From positions 26,461,666 through 26,525,665 of the forward strand of contig NC_092579.1 of NCBI RefSeq assembly GCF_037975245.1: a stretch of 64,000 bases of DNA, read 5' to 3'. The DNA comes from Apostichopus japonicus (Eukaryota; Echinodermata; Holothuroidea; Aspidochirotida; Stichopodidae). Position 1 is the first letter of the stretch. The number at the start of each line of letters is the position of its first letter. The notes beneath the pieces are model-generated. The model did not search any database, was not told the origin of the DNA, and was given only the letters and a program-made list of their open reading frames with translations. Positions 36,425 through 46,689 of this stretch are shown here, in pieces. The position numbers and the translations under genes were made by a program.

Positions 36425-36624
36425 AACGCCGCCAACGTCTGGTAGTGTAAAACCTGTCTCGAAACCAACTGGAGGAGGGTAGGGGAGGTAGGGACGGGTA
36501 CAGATTAACTCTAAATCAATAGGCAGGCACCAGAGTTATATGTTTAATAAAAGTATAATTTCTCATCTCGTTCTATATCTACAGTGTAATATACAATATT
36601 TACATTTGCCCAATATAACGTACT

Positions 36625-36895
36625 GGGGTCGGGCACAACCCAAGGATACGCAGGCATAACACTGGGGCTGCGCAAGGGTCGGGCAGTCTAGACGTCGGCA
36701 ATCCACCGGTGTCGGGCAGCACAGGCTTCGGGTGATCCACCAGTGTCGGGCAGCCTAGGCGTCGGGCATTCCGCTGGACTCGGGCAGCGCAGGGGTCGGG
36801 CAATCCGCTGGATTCGGGCAATCCGCTGAACTCGGGCAGCGCAGGTGTCGGGCAATCCGCTGGACTCGGGCAGCGCAGAAATGCGGGCACTCTAA
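36625..36895. repeat. CpG-rich minisatellite, TCGGGCA units
   Basis: Units of about 22-34 bases built on 'tcgggcagcgcaggtg' and 'tcgggcaatccgctggac' repeat around ten times. It is strongly GC- and CpG-rich compared with the surrounding AT-rich DNA. The minus strand reads through as a Pro/Leu/Ser repeat (36600-36908) with no start context or neighbours to suggest a gene. Confidence 0.85.
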
Positions 36896-36899
36896 AATG

Positions 36900-37175
36900 C
36901 TTAAACACATTTGTTTGGACTTAGGCAAATATCAAAGGTTTTACCACGAGCCGCCGGAAGGAAAGTTCCTCGTCTTGCACTCGACCGACTCTCCGACTTA
37001 CTCATTTACGAAAGAACCCTTCAATAAATACCCCGGAAATAACCCCCGTTTACACACGTCCGTACATAAACTGTAAAAAAGGCTTAGACCAATCAGGGAC
37101 TACCTGTATATAACTACGGTGAGCTGCGACCAATGGGATTGACTCACACACCCACCGCCGTGCCTGCCTATTAGT
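36900..37175 (+). promoter_or_regulatory. CCAAT/TATA-containing segment beside the long-inverted-repeat element
   Basis: 'accaatcagggactacctg' (from about 37089), 'tatataac' (about 37109) and 'gaccaatggg' (about 37129) occur in a promoter-like arrangement directly upstream of the left arm at 37176. Whether it belongs to that element or an older LTR-like insertion cannot be told from sequence alone. Confidence 0.25.
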
Positions 37176-40100
37176 CAGGTGGCTTAGCAACTTGAACGTT
37201 ACCGGCCGGACAAAAGTACCAAATTTGGCATGGAGTTTCTTTTCGACCTATCTATCGATTTTATCCGTGGAACCCACTTTATCGGTTCCGATTTTTCAAG
37301 ATGGCGGCCAAAATCCAAGATGGCCGCCAGAAAAAAAGGAAATATCATATATCTGGCTGTAAAAATCTGAGATGAACAAATGAGAGGTCAATTCAGGTGT
37401 TTCCGGGGTCACTGAAACAGATGATGATCATGGCATGTTGCTTGAGTAACCCACTTCCAAGATGGCGGCCAAAATCCAAGATGGCCGCCAGAAAACAAGG
37501 AAATGTCATATATCTGGCTGTAAAAATCGGAGATGAACAAATGGGGGGTCAATTAAGGTGTTTCCGAGCTCACTGAAACAGATGATGGTCATGGTATATT
37601 GCTTGGGCCACCCACTTCCAAGATGGCGGCCAGAATCCAAGATGGCCCCCTGGAAAAAAAAGGAAATTTCATATATATTCATTCCCCAGACCTCTGTGCC
37701 CTTTTCTGATCGGGACCATCAAACCTTCCATCCTCAAACGTGTAAATGAAACCGGGCCAGCACCCTGATTATTTGTTATTGCTGCTATTCTAATTGTGTC
37801 ACTTTGGTTCAGGAAGCCACTTAGGACTTATTGGGGAACTTTGAGGTGTGATCGACCGTGGATAGACACTGTCGCACAGCCTCTTATTATATGGGAGTTA
37901 CAAGTGTCATGTAAGACTGATTACATTCAGTCAACTATATAATAGGGTAACCTGAGGGAAAACCGACCAGATGTGAATACCGACTCATTGAGAGATTTTG
38001 TACGATTGTGCACCCTTCATAAACACAACGTCAATTGTGCGAACAACACACGCTAAGCAGGTCACTAGGCATCTGAGGTATTTAGTCTTTTCGAACCTGT
38101 ACTCCAGGGCTACTGTTAGCGAGGATCTCCAAGAAGACTTGTTGTCTGGTATAGACAAGGCCCCCCCCCCCCTCATAGTAAAACGATAGCTTGGGTTCGA
38201 ATCTCTCCGTTGGTGAGCTCTGGACAGCGGTAGCAGCGATGAAGAAGGGAAAGTCCCCGGTCCCGATGGCCTCCATGCTGAGTTCTATAGGACCTTCTGG
38301 GAGGTTCTCGGTGGGGACTTTAGAGACGTGTTCGCTACCGCTTTCCAGTTGAATTACATGAGCCAAACACAGAGGGCTGAAAATATTGTTCTCCTCCCAA
38401 AGTCGGGAGACCCTTTAGACCCTAATAGGCGTGCAATAACGCTGTTAAATCGGGACTACAAAATCCTGGCCAAAGCATTAGGAAATCGCTTAGCGGATGT
38501 GATGCCGGATATTGTAGGTCCTCTCCAGACTTGCGCTGTGCGAGTCCTTCGGATTGAACTCAATGTTTATTCGTTGGGTCTCGTTACTATGTAAGGACGT
38601 CACGAGCATGGTCACTATTAACGAATTTACTTCTGGTCCCTTCCCGGTTCGAAGGGGAGTCCGTCAGGTTTGTCCCCTCTCCCAGTTGTTGTATGTTCTC
38701 TTCAGCGAAACGCTCAGTACCTCGCTGAACAGATGCTTGGGGTTTCGGCCTTTCAATGTACCGGGTGGGCTAGAGTTAAATGCATGCAATATGCCGATGA
38801 CGTCACTTGTATTGTGTCAGACCTCTTCTCCTTCAAGCCTTTATCGAAGGTTTTGGCCACCTTCCAAGAGGCTACTGGTGCCAGACTTAACAAGTCCAAG
38901 ACCAAAGGGCTGCGTTCAGGAGGTTGGCGTGGCCAATCCCTCCCGTTCGATGCTACTTGGTCAGATGTCATGATCAGGGTAATCGGCATCTGGCTAGGTT
39001 ATGGTGCCCCGGAGGCCACCACTTGAGCCGAGAAGGCTGACCAGGGGAAGGCAAGGCTCCACACATTCAATCGGAGGTGACTCTCCCTCCCTGGGAAGGT
39101 TACAGTTGTCAATCGTTTTATTGTTCCTCTCCTTTGGTATCCTGGTACGGTGATCGCTGCACCAGATTATGCCTTGGTGCGATTGGAGAGGATCATTTTT
39201 ATTTCATTTGGGGAAAGTGCTAACCAAACTTTCTCAAAAGGACCGTTCTGTAAAAGACCCTCTTGAGCAGGTGGGCATGGTTTGGTCCACCTACCATCTT
39301 AACTGCCCTTTCTCCTTTTGAAAGGTTTTTACGTTCCGTTTGAGAATCCCTCATTTGCCTTTTTTGTAGGTTCTGGGGTGGTTTTCTTTTTCGCCACTAC
39401 TGGCCCGGATCCTTTCCAACAACCGGCTTCGGGGGTGTATACTCCGATTGGTGACTCACTTCGTAGAATCAAAGAGGAGGGTGGGCCAGATGTTCTGCTG
39501 AACGTGGCCCCATCGGCTTGCCAAACCGCCATCTCTCCAGATGTGTGGTGTTCTGTGTGTTGTAACTCACTAGATAGCCGTCTCCGGGACTTGGCGAGGA
39601 GGATTGCACATGGGGTCCTCATCACTAACCATTTTTGCCTAGTCAGGTGGCGATTAGGTTATGGGATTTGTCCCTGTGTGGGCTGTAAAGCCATCAGGAC
39701 TATGCAACACCTTTTGCTGGAGTGTCCCTTTGTCCGGTTGGTGTGGGAATGATGGTTTCACGCCTTCATTATTGGTGTTATTGGTTGTTATTGTTGTTTT
39801 AGTTATTAGTGTTATTGGTTGACCTCAGATGACTAGTGACCCGACGTAGCGTGTGTTGTTCGCAGAATTGACGTGTTTATGAAGGGGGGGGGGGGCTTGT
39901 CTATACCAGACAACAAGTCTTCCTGGAGATCCTCGCTAATAGCAGCCCTGAAATACAGGCTCGAAAAGAATGACCAAATACCTCATATGACTAGTGACCT
40001 GACTTAGCGTGTGTTGTTCGCACAATTGACGTTGTGTTTATGAAGGGTGCACAATCGTACAAAATCCCTCAATGAGTCGGTATTCACATCTGGTCTGTTT

Positions 40101-40567
40101 TCCCCTCAAGTTATCCTATTATATAGTTGACTCAATGTTATCAGTCTTACACGACACTCGTAACTCCCATACAATAACGGGCTTTGCGACAGTGTCTAGC
40201 CACAGTCTGGGGATTGAATATATGAAATTTCCTTTTTTTCCAGGGGGCCATCTTGGATTCTGGCCGCCATCTTGGAAGCGGGTTACGCAAGCAACATGCC
40301 ATTATCATCATCTGTTTCAGTGACCCCGGAAACACCTGAATTGACCCCTCATTTGTTCATCTACGATTTTTACAGCCAGATATATGACATTTCCTTTTTT
40401 TCTGGCGGCCATCTTGGATTTTGGCCGTCATCTTAAAAAATCGGAACCGATAAAGTGGGTTCCACGGATAAAATCGATAGATAGGTCGAAAAGAAACTCC
40501 ATGCCAAATTTGGCACTTTTGTCCGGCCAGTAACGTTAAGCCCCAAAATTATTGCTAAGCCACCTCA
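37176..40567. mobile_element. Composite element with ~0.7-1.0 kb inverted arms enclosing a dead LINE
   Basis: Left arm 37176-38173 and right arm about 39878-40567 are inverted copies, roughly 90% alike by eye. They share 'aggtggcttagcaa' at the outer ends, 'ccggccggacaaaagt', 'ttttatccgtggaacccact', 'atcatatatctggctgtaaa'-type stretches, 'accgactcattgag' and 'gtctggtatagacaag' at the inner ends, where both have poly-C/poly-G runs. The left arm has an extra internal tandem copy of about 165 bases; the right arm has a partial duplicate at 39825-39880. The arms are studded with AAGATGGCGGC/AAGATGGCCGC motifs. No convincing target duplication was found. The centre holds reverse transcriptase remains. 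Confidence 0.8.
38230..39752 (+). pseudogene. Degenerate LINE reverse transcriptase (Tx1/L1-like ORF2 fragment)
   Basis: Three + strand frames carry consecutive pieces of a non-LTR retrotransposon RT. PGPDGLHAEFY and LLPKSGDPLDPNRRAITLLN (frame of 38328-38594) mark the early RT blocks. FPVRRGVRQ with a CPLS motif (38554-38973) is the following block. YADDVTCIV (38670-39026) is the catalytic motif, and LNKSKTKGL follows it. A distal part (39318-39752) has a Cys/His group, CPCVGCKAIRTMQHLLLECP, typical of LINE C-termini. Frame changes and stops separate the pieces and no endonuclease domain is present, so the copy is dead. It lies between the inverted arms. Confidence 0.88.
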
Positions 40568-40723
40568 TTATATACCAGTCACGGGAATACATCGATATAG
40601 CAAAATTACGTAATCAGTTCCTGTTCCGGATAAACATCTCTCGTTACCTCCGCGGAGCGCAACAGATGTAACCCCTGAGGGAACGAAACGTATCTCACTA
40701 AGGAAAAGTCGTAGCTTTCCGCT

Positions 40724-40766
<43 letters not shown>

Positions 40767-40831
40767 TATAAAATGTTCCAAGTAGAACACGATAGAGTGC
40801 TCAATTCCACGTTATGAAGAAGAGCGTAATG
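40568..40831. other. Possible Penelope-like element remnant beside a (TA)n tract
   Basis: A (TA)n run at 40727-40762 is followed by 'gtttataaaatgttccaag' and 'gcgtaatg', then directly by the perfect palindrome at 40832. Given the hammerhead-like motifs in the palindrome, this flanking DNA may be part of the same retroelement. No RT or GIY-YIG coding sequence is seen. Confidence 0.35.
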
Positions 40832-40969
40832 CAAATTTTGATTTTTGCAACCAAACCTCTACTCAGAGTTTCATGCTTACTAGCAATCGTCAGGAGGTGT
40901 ACTCCTCCTGACGATTGCTAGTAAGCATGAAACTCTGAGTAGAGGTTTGGTTGCAAAAATCAAAATTTG
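40832..40969. ncRNA. Perfect palindrome with hammerhead-ribozyme-like core on each strand
   Basis: Arms 40832-40897 and 40904-40969 are exact inverted copies of 66 bases around a 6-base centre. On the + strand CTGACGA (40908-40914) is followed by a helix II candidate TGCT/AGCA with a 4-base loop, then GAAA (40929-40932), a very short helix III CT-CTG-AG, and TA ending at 40941. GAGG (40942-40945) pairs with CCTC (40904-40907) as helix I. On the minus strand the same core has a 5-bp helix I, ACCTC/GAGGT, between 40898-40894 and 40859-40855. The order CUGANGA, helix II, GAAA, helix III, UH, helix I is the type I hammerhead layout; tiny helix III is known from Penelope-like elements. A U-U mismatch at the base of helix II is a weakness. 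Confidence 0.5.
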
Positions 40970-41000
<31 letters not shown>

Positions 41001-41576
41001 GCAGACAGACAGACAAAGAGATAGCTAGACAGACAGAAAGTTAGACAGACAGATATACACTGTGTCACGGCTGTTGAAGCCAAATGAAACACAAGCAACC
41101 ATGACTTCAACGTATTGCTCAAACCTCATTGGCTCAATTTTACATCTGACCATGAAAACCAATCATACTTCTTAATGTTCATTATTATTTAATGTGTCGT
41201 GCAATTACTAGCTTCTGATTGGAAAATTGCACCCTTGTCATATATTCGGTTCCAAATTATTTATTTATATTATTATTTAACTTTCATACCCGTCAACAAT
41301 ACAATGGTAATGTCACTCTTATACAGATATCAACATATTAAAATGCTCGGTCCCATAATTTGTCCAAAAGAAATATATACCATATTTATTCCACTTCATA
41401 TATATCTATATCATATATATATTATTTTCTGCTGCAACATCGGCCTATACCTTTTGCTTCCAACTATTTTACTAAGGCTTAACATTAAATTTCTACTGTC
41501 CCTAGGCTACCATCCCCCTTCACGTCATCACACAGCTATATCAGTTCATTATACTCTACGTTTGCATTTTAAAATC

Positions 41577-41833
41577 TGCTCCTCGCTTTTTCATTCAAAT
41601 TCATTGTGGTTTTTTTTTTTTTTTGGAGCAATTCCAAAACAAAATGTAGCTACTGTTATAGCACTGAGTGCGTGCGGTTTTGCATAGTGCTGTTCATACA
41701 TATCAACTCCTCGCTTTTTCATTCAACTTCATTGTGGTTTTTTTTTTTTTTTGGAGCAATTCCAAAACAAAATGTAGCTACTGTTATAGCACTGAGTGCG
41801 TGCGGTTTTGCATATAGTGCTGTTCATAATGCG
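41577..41833. repeat. 127-bp tandem duplication with poly-T
   Basis: The unit starting 'ctcctcgctttttcattcaa', through a T-run, 'ggagcaattccaaaacaaaa' and 'gcgtgcggttttgcatagtg', occurs twice (about 41579-41705 and 41706-41833) with only a few differences. No coding role. Confidence 0.9.
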
Positions 41834-41929
41834 TTTTTCCTAAGTTTCCGATTAACAACGGCGAAGTCCCACACAAGATAGTAGGAAGTTAAATGGTACG
41901 AAGCTCTAGCTAGGACATGCGAAAAAATC

Positions 41930-42000
41930 ATTTTATTACGTACGTACGTAATAAATCTACGTACGTACTATTTATTACGTACGTACGTGATAATTTAACG
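41930..42000. repeat. Palindromic ACGT tetranucleotide block 1
   Basis: Units of TTATTACGTACGTACGTAATAA type, each self-complementary. It belongs with the larger block at 42640-42966; a MITE lies between them. Confidence 0.85.
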
Positions 42001-42030
42001 TTCACTGCCTAAGAAGTAGCAGTACGTAGA

Positions 42031-42374
42031 AAAGGGCGTAGGAACCGGGGGGCTGGGGGCGCCAGCCCCCCAGTGAAAAATGTGGGGGCTGAAGTATCAT
42101 TCCGCCCCCCCCCCCGCTCCGCAAGTCAGAAAACCCCTTTTTCATTTCCAAATGAGAAAAAAATCTCATTTGGAGCACCAAATTGCATCTAAGGCCATGA
42201 AAAATTATTTACAAAATGGAGGGTGTTGATGTGTGCTATATTGCACCAAATTGCATCTGAAGCCACCTGGAAATGCAAAAAAAAAGGAGGGGCAACCCCT
42301 CCCCTTAGACCCCTCCCCCAGGCCGGCCATCAGTCTTCAGCCCCTCCACTCAAAAGTGCCTTCCTACGCCACTG
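42031..42374. mobile_element. hAT-like MITE (AGGGCGTnGGAA family), copy 2, 8-bp target duplication
   Basis: Left end AAAGGGCGTAGGAACC and right end TTCCTACGCCACTG are flanked by 'tacgtaga' on both sides (42023-42030 and 42375-42382). The body matches 30741-31109, including the 'ccaaatgag'/'ctcatttgg' hairpin, 'gcaccaaattgcatct' twice and 'ggccggccatcagtcttcag'. It landed beside the ACGT-rich repeat, and its target octamer is a piece of that repeat. Confidence 0.88.
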
Positions 42375-42629
42375 TACGTAGATACTAATATGCAAGTTGC
42401 GTACGTTGTAAGTACTGTATACTGTACGGTTTCACTATATTATGATAAAATAATACTTCTCGTTCACTGTACCTCGCATCATCAATCATCCAACCACAGA
42501 GTTCAAGCTTAGTTTAACGATTGCGCCGAAGCGTAAAAAAAATCTGGACAAGTTCATCCCTCTCCATCTTTGAATGAAAATGAATCCCGCAGTTTATCAC
42601 TTAGTCTCGCTTACGTCAGACAAGTGTTA

Positions 42630-42966
42630 ACATAGGCTATATCACGTAATAAAAACACGTACATATGTCTACCTTCGCTATAATTATTACGTACATAGTG
42701 ATTATCACGTACGTACGTAGTAATTATTACGTACGTTCGTAATAATTATCACGTACGTACGTACGTGATAATACTACGTACGTACGTAATATTATCACGT
42801 ACGTACGTGATAATTATTACGTACGTACGTATTAATTAACACGTTCGTACGAAATGCATATTACGTACGCACGTAATAAATATCACGTACGTACGTGATA
42901 ATTATTACGTACGTACGTTATAATTATTAAGTACGTACGTAGTATTATTACGTACGTACGTAATCA
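42630..42966. repeat. Palindromic ACGT tetranucleotide block 2
   Basis: About 12 units of roughly 26-30 bases alternate TTATTACGTACGTACGTAAT and TTATCACGTACGTACGTGAT, i.e. ACGTACGTACGT cores flanked by AT-rich spacers. Each unit is its own reverse complement, so the block can form a series of cruciforms. It is exceptionally CpG-dense for this window. Confidence 0.92.
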
Positions 42967-43957
42967 AAAAAAAAAAAATTACCATGTCCTCTCTAGAGCT
43001 TCGTAAATTGTAACAGAGAACGGCAAGTGAACATTTTATTTACATTTTGACGTTGCCCCTAAGTGCAGCCGATTCTCACAGAGATTACAATGACTACTGT
43101 CAATCTTAAAGTTGTGTACCACAGTAAATACTGGATCGTGCTGACAAATCGGTAGCATTTGCTATTAGGTTTACAGTAAGAACTGAGGATATGTGTAATC
43201 CCCCCCCCCCCCCAAAAAAAACTGGATTTGTTGGAATTACAGTATTTGCTCCCCCTCATAAATATTCATCAACTTCCTTATACAAAAGAACAACAAAGAA
43301 ATCAAAAAGAACATGTCCTCCAGTATTTGACCTCCCTCTTCAATATTCACTAACACTTAATCCTTAAACAAAATAATGAATAAAAAAATTAATCCGTAAA
43401 CAATATACCCATTTGCATAACGAATTAAGTGTCCTAAACTCTCGTACTCTACTGGAACCGAGGTCAAAGGTCACAAGATTAAAGGTCAAATGTATAATTT
43501 AGCGCAATATAAATTTGTGTACAAAATTGTGTTGTTTACTCAGCGTCATTGTTCTCTTGTAATGTCCTTACCCTTCTATCTCTCTATTGGCAGTGTTTTG
43601 CTGTGTTTGTCTTCGCAGCGTCATTGTTATCGCTGTCTTTACCCGACAGTATCTTTGTAACTATCGGTTTGTTTTTGTTGTTTTCGGTCTTCTCAATGTT
43701 CTTTCTTCAGTTACTATTATTCTCATCATGTGCTAATGGTCTCATGATACTCAGTATCCCTGTTTTCTATTGTTCTCAATGTTATCGTTTTACAGTACTT
43801 TTGTTCTCATTAGGCTATAGTGTAGCCTATACTCAGTGTCCCTGTTTCCATTGTTCTTGTACTCATTGTTCACCTTCATTGTTCTCCATATATATATTTA
43901 TTGTAAACAAAAACTTATTGTTATCGCTATCTAGAAACCGTTTATCATTTACTTGCA
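42967..43957 (+). other. Upstream region of the galactosyltransferase gene
   Basis: A poly-C run at 43200-43214 and an AGGTCAAAGGTCA motif at 43461-43473 lie here. From 43530 to 43900 there is a degenerate T-rich repeat around 'cattgttctcaatgttatcg'; a 138-residue frame over it is hydrophobic only because of that repeat. TTGCAG at about 43953-43958 is a plausible 3' splice site, so the galactosyltransferase transcript may have a noncoding exon further upstream. Confidence 0.4.
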
Positions 43958-43968
43958 GATCCTAACAC

Positions 43969-45111
43969 ATGATGGTTTTGAGAAGAAAATGGTTCATTCT
44001 TCTTATCCCTATCAGCGCTTTGGTGGCAACTTTCTCTTTTACTACTCTTCAACACCCTTCGAGTAACGTAATACGAACTAGTTATGTTGATCGCGGATCA
44101 TCTGCATTGTACGTTTCGAACGTAACCAATACCAGGGCAAACAACAGCAAAGGTTTACAAAAGGATGAACAACAGAAACATCCTTTTGACAAAGATGAAA
44201 ATGGAAACGGCACGAAACTTCCTTTTCAATTCAATCAAAGTATCCCATATTTTCCATTTGCACCAGCCATGAAAGCCGCCAACAACCACAACTTCGGAAT
44301 AATACACAGACCTGCCGATTTTCGTTTCGACAAAGGAAACCATGATGGACCATATCTTCTGGTTTTAATGTTATCGAGAGCGTCTTCTATTACGCAAAGA
44401 AACGCACAACGAGAATCGTGTTTAAGTGTGAAAGTAGCACGAGGAAGAAATGTTCGCAGCGTTTTCCTCCTGGGAAAACCGAAAGAAGAGAAATTAATAG
44501 CAGAAATCAAAGCAGAACAGGAACAATATCAAGATATTTTAATGGAGGATTTTGACGACACTTACAACAACTTGACTTTGAAAGTTTTAATGGGAATGAA
44601 ATGGGCAAGTGAATATTGCAACAATGCATCATGGGTAATGAAGGTCGATGATGACGTATACGTGGATTTAGCTCAACTGGTTGCGCTTCTGGAAGGATTA
44701 ACCACCACAGTGAAGATAATGATCGGATGGCAATACCACGAATCAAAGCCAGTCCGTGACACCAACAACAAATGGTTCGTCTCGAAAGAGCAATATATCG
44801 CCCCCGTATACCCCGATTATATGTGTGGTTTAGGTTACGTCATGTCGGGCGATCTACCGCGGTTGTTTTATGAGGAATCCATGTCGTTGCCATATTTTTT
44901 CCTGGAGGACGTCTTCATGGGTATATTAGCTAAACGTATCGGTGTGACAATGCACCACAGCCGTAAATTCGAAAAGAGAGATAGAAAATATGTTAAATCT
45001 CCAAAATCGGATGCAGTGGCCATACATCTTTCAAAGCCTCATCGAGTGACGTCATTTTTCAAAGCAAATGCAGGGAGGTTAAAAACGTCACGGGGCAGGC
45101 ATCCGAGATAA
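43969..45111 (+). CDS. Beta-1,3-galactosyltransferase-like protein (GT31 family), single coding exon
   Basis: Type II Golgi membrane glycosyltransferase expected to transfer Gal or GlcNAc from a UDP-sugar in beta-1,3 linkage; acceptor unknown. 380 residues: short basic tail (MMVLRRK), signal anchor about 8-27, a stem to about 110 with Asn-glycosylation sites (NVT 51, NGT 80, NQS 89), then the catalytic domain. GT31 landmarks seen are SVFLLG (164-169), EDFDDTYNNLTLK (193-205), the metal-binding KVDDD (225-229, the DxD motif), CGLGYVMSG (286-294) and EDVFMG (313-318). The usual RxxIRxTW is altered to RNAQRESC (144-151), with the Trp missing, which hints at divergent specificity. Two start codons, 43969 and 43972, are adjacent; either is possible. 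AATAAA at 45253-45258 is a good polyadenylation signal. The frame is intact. Confidence 0.87.
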   Translation: MMVLRRKWFILLIPISALVATFSFTTLQHPSSNVIRTSYVDRGSSALYVSNVTNTRANNSKGLQKDEQQKHPFDKDENGNGTKLPFQFNQSIPYFPFAPAMKAANNHNFGIIHRPADFRFDKGNHDGPYLLVLMLSRASSITQRNAQRESCLSVKVARGRNVRSVFLLGKPKEEKLIAEIKAEQEQYQDILMEDFDDTYNNLTLKVLMGMKWASEYCNNASWVMKVDDDVYVDLAQLVALLEGLTTTVKIMIGWQYHESKPVRDTNNKWFVSKEQYIAPVYPDYMCGLGYVMSGDLPRLFYEESMSLPYFFLEDVFMGILAKRIGVTMHHSRKFEKRDRKYVKSPKSDAVAIHLSKPHRVTSFFKANAGRLKTSRGRHPR

Positions 45112-46660
45112 TAATATCGAGCTGATAGTGCGTATGCATATAGTGGTAGTCTTTAATTTTTTTAGACGTTTATACGCATGGTTAGCCGCTTTCTTGATTC
45201 CTTTAATGTACGTCCAATTAATGTACAATGGAACACAAGAGTTAAAGTCTGTAATAAAAAAAGGAAGTTAAGTTAATTTGTCGATACTTCGATGAAACTG
45301 TCTAGAAATGTCCACATCGGAAGATAAACCTTATACTAATAATAATGTTGATAATAATAATAATAATAAAGTAATAATATTTAATTTGTTGTAGGGATGA
45401 AATTTCTAAATTAGTAGCTATTGTGTAATCCGAATTTCATGTTTAGAAGGCGACCATTCGTTATGTTTACACTTACGAATAATTTGGAGAACAACGGTCA
45501 ATCGGAAACACACATGCAATTGCGGTGGCGGACACTGAGACACTTTTATGGAAGAGAAACACATTCTTCATTGTCAGTTGAAAACCTAAATTCAATACCT
45601 TGCTCCTAACTCTATTAATACGGTTGTTTCAATTTAATGGTTAGGTTGACAGCGTATACGTGATGTCATCATCTTATGCTCAATGGATAAGGCTTTGTAC
45701 ACTATATTATTACCATGATGACTTCACTTTAATGACCCTGTTGTTGCCAGAATTATGTATAAACTGCACAAAATTTAAAATATTTATATATATTTCCATG
45801 GCACTTAGAGAGGTATACAAATCCAGATTATCAACGTGCCGCGTATCAACAAGTTGTATAACGGCTTTCAATAAATGTCTTATGTTGACCTGATATTTTA
45901 AGATAGCAATTCTTGAGAAAAGGAGAGAGGGGCAACAAAAGATTATCATATTAGTAAAAAAGTTGAAACTTCAAAGAATATTTTTGTAGTTATCCGATAA
46001 ATGGATGGAATTGAAATAAGAGCGTCAATTAAACATTGGTTTTAGGTTTCATTCCAAGTAGAGAACATCGTTATCAATACTACAATGGAACTTCTTACTA
46101 TTTTATAAAAGCGAATTTCCTTATTTTGAGTATAACATTTAAGCTGCTAACAACTCTACCTGGATGATATGAATGTTCATGGATCCATTTTATTATTTTT
46201 GTACTCAAAAGTCTTTTGGCCCCTTCTAGTTGCTTTTTATTTTAATTTGGAACCATACATTTATTCTGCAAGTATTGTGAAAATAGAGTAAAGGGGAAAT
46301 GAGAAGTGTTTCTTTTTATTAGCATTCATTTAAAATTAATTAAACCTTGGTAAAGTAGGATATATACATTGAAGATAGGCATTCTGATATAGTAAATAGC
46401 ATTTTCGGAAACATTGTAGTTTAGGCCATTTCTATGAAAATCGATATGTATATATTTATTGATAAAATCACCCTATGAAACATGCTACCAAAAGGAAGAA
46501 TAAATTAGCTCCTCTAAGAAAACAATCAAGAAAATGCATATATATTACCAATATTGCACTGTACGGTATCTTATACCGATGAGTAGCCCGCCCTCTACAG
46601 TATAACTTTACGCTTTCGGCCGTATCGCTAGCAGTACGTAAACGTCGATCGTTACGTACG
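45112..46660. other. Downstream intergenic DNA
   Basis: No gene recognised. A (TAA)n run lies at about 45337-45368. Near 46590-46660 the sequence becomes CpG-rich, with TTACGTACGTAGC-type motifs, just before a possible first exon. Confidence 0.35.
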
Positions 46661-46689
46661 TAGCTAGCCCATGGTCTAAATATAGTATA

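Noticed and set aside
36142-36468. Minus-strand frame of alternating Ile and Tyr
   Set aside because: Translation of a (TA)n microsatellite; the same applies to frames at 49954-50226 on both strands.
36600-36908. Minus-strand Pro/Leu/Ser repeat protein
   Set aside because: Product of the CpG-rich minisatellite; no start context, splice sites or conserved domain.
40660-40715. Second hammerhead-like core (CTGA...GAAAC near 40672-40690)
   Set aside because: Lacks the NGA of CUGANGA and any helix II between the two motifs.
43549-43965. 138-codon hydrophobic open frame upstream of the galactosyltransferase
   Set aside because: It reads a degenerate T-rich 'cattgttctc' repeat; apparent membrane segments come from TTT/CTT/ATT codons, with no family resemblance.
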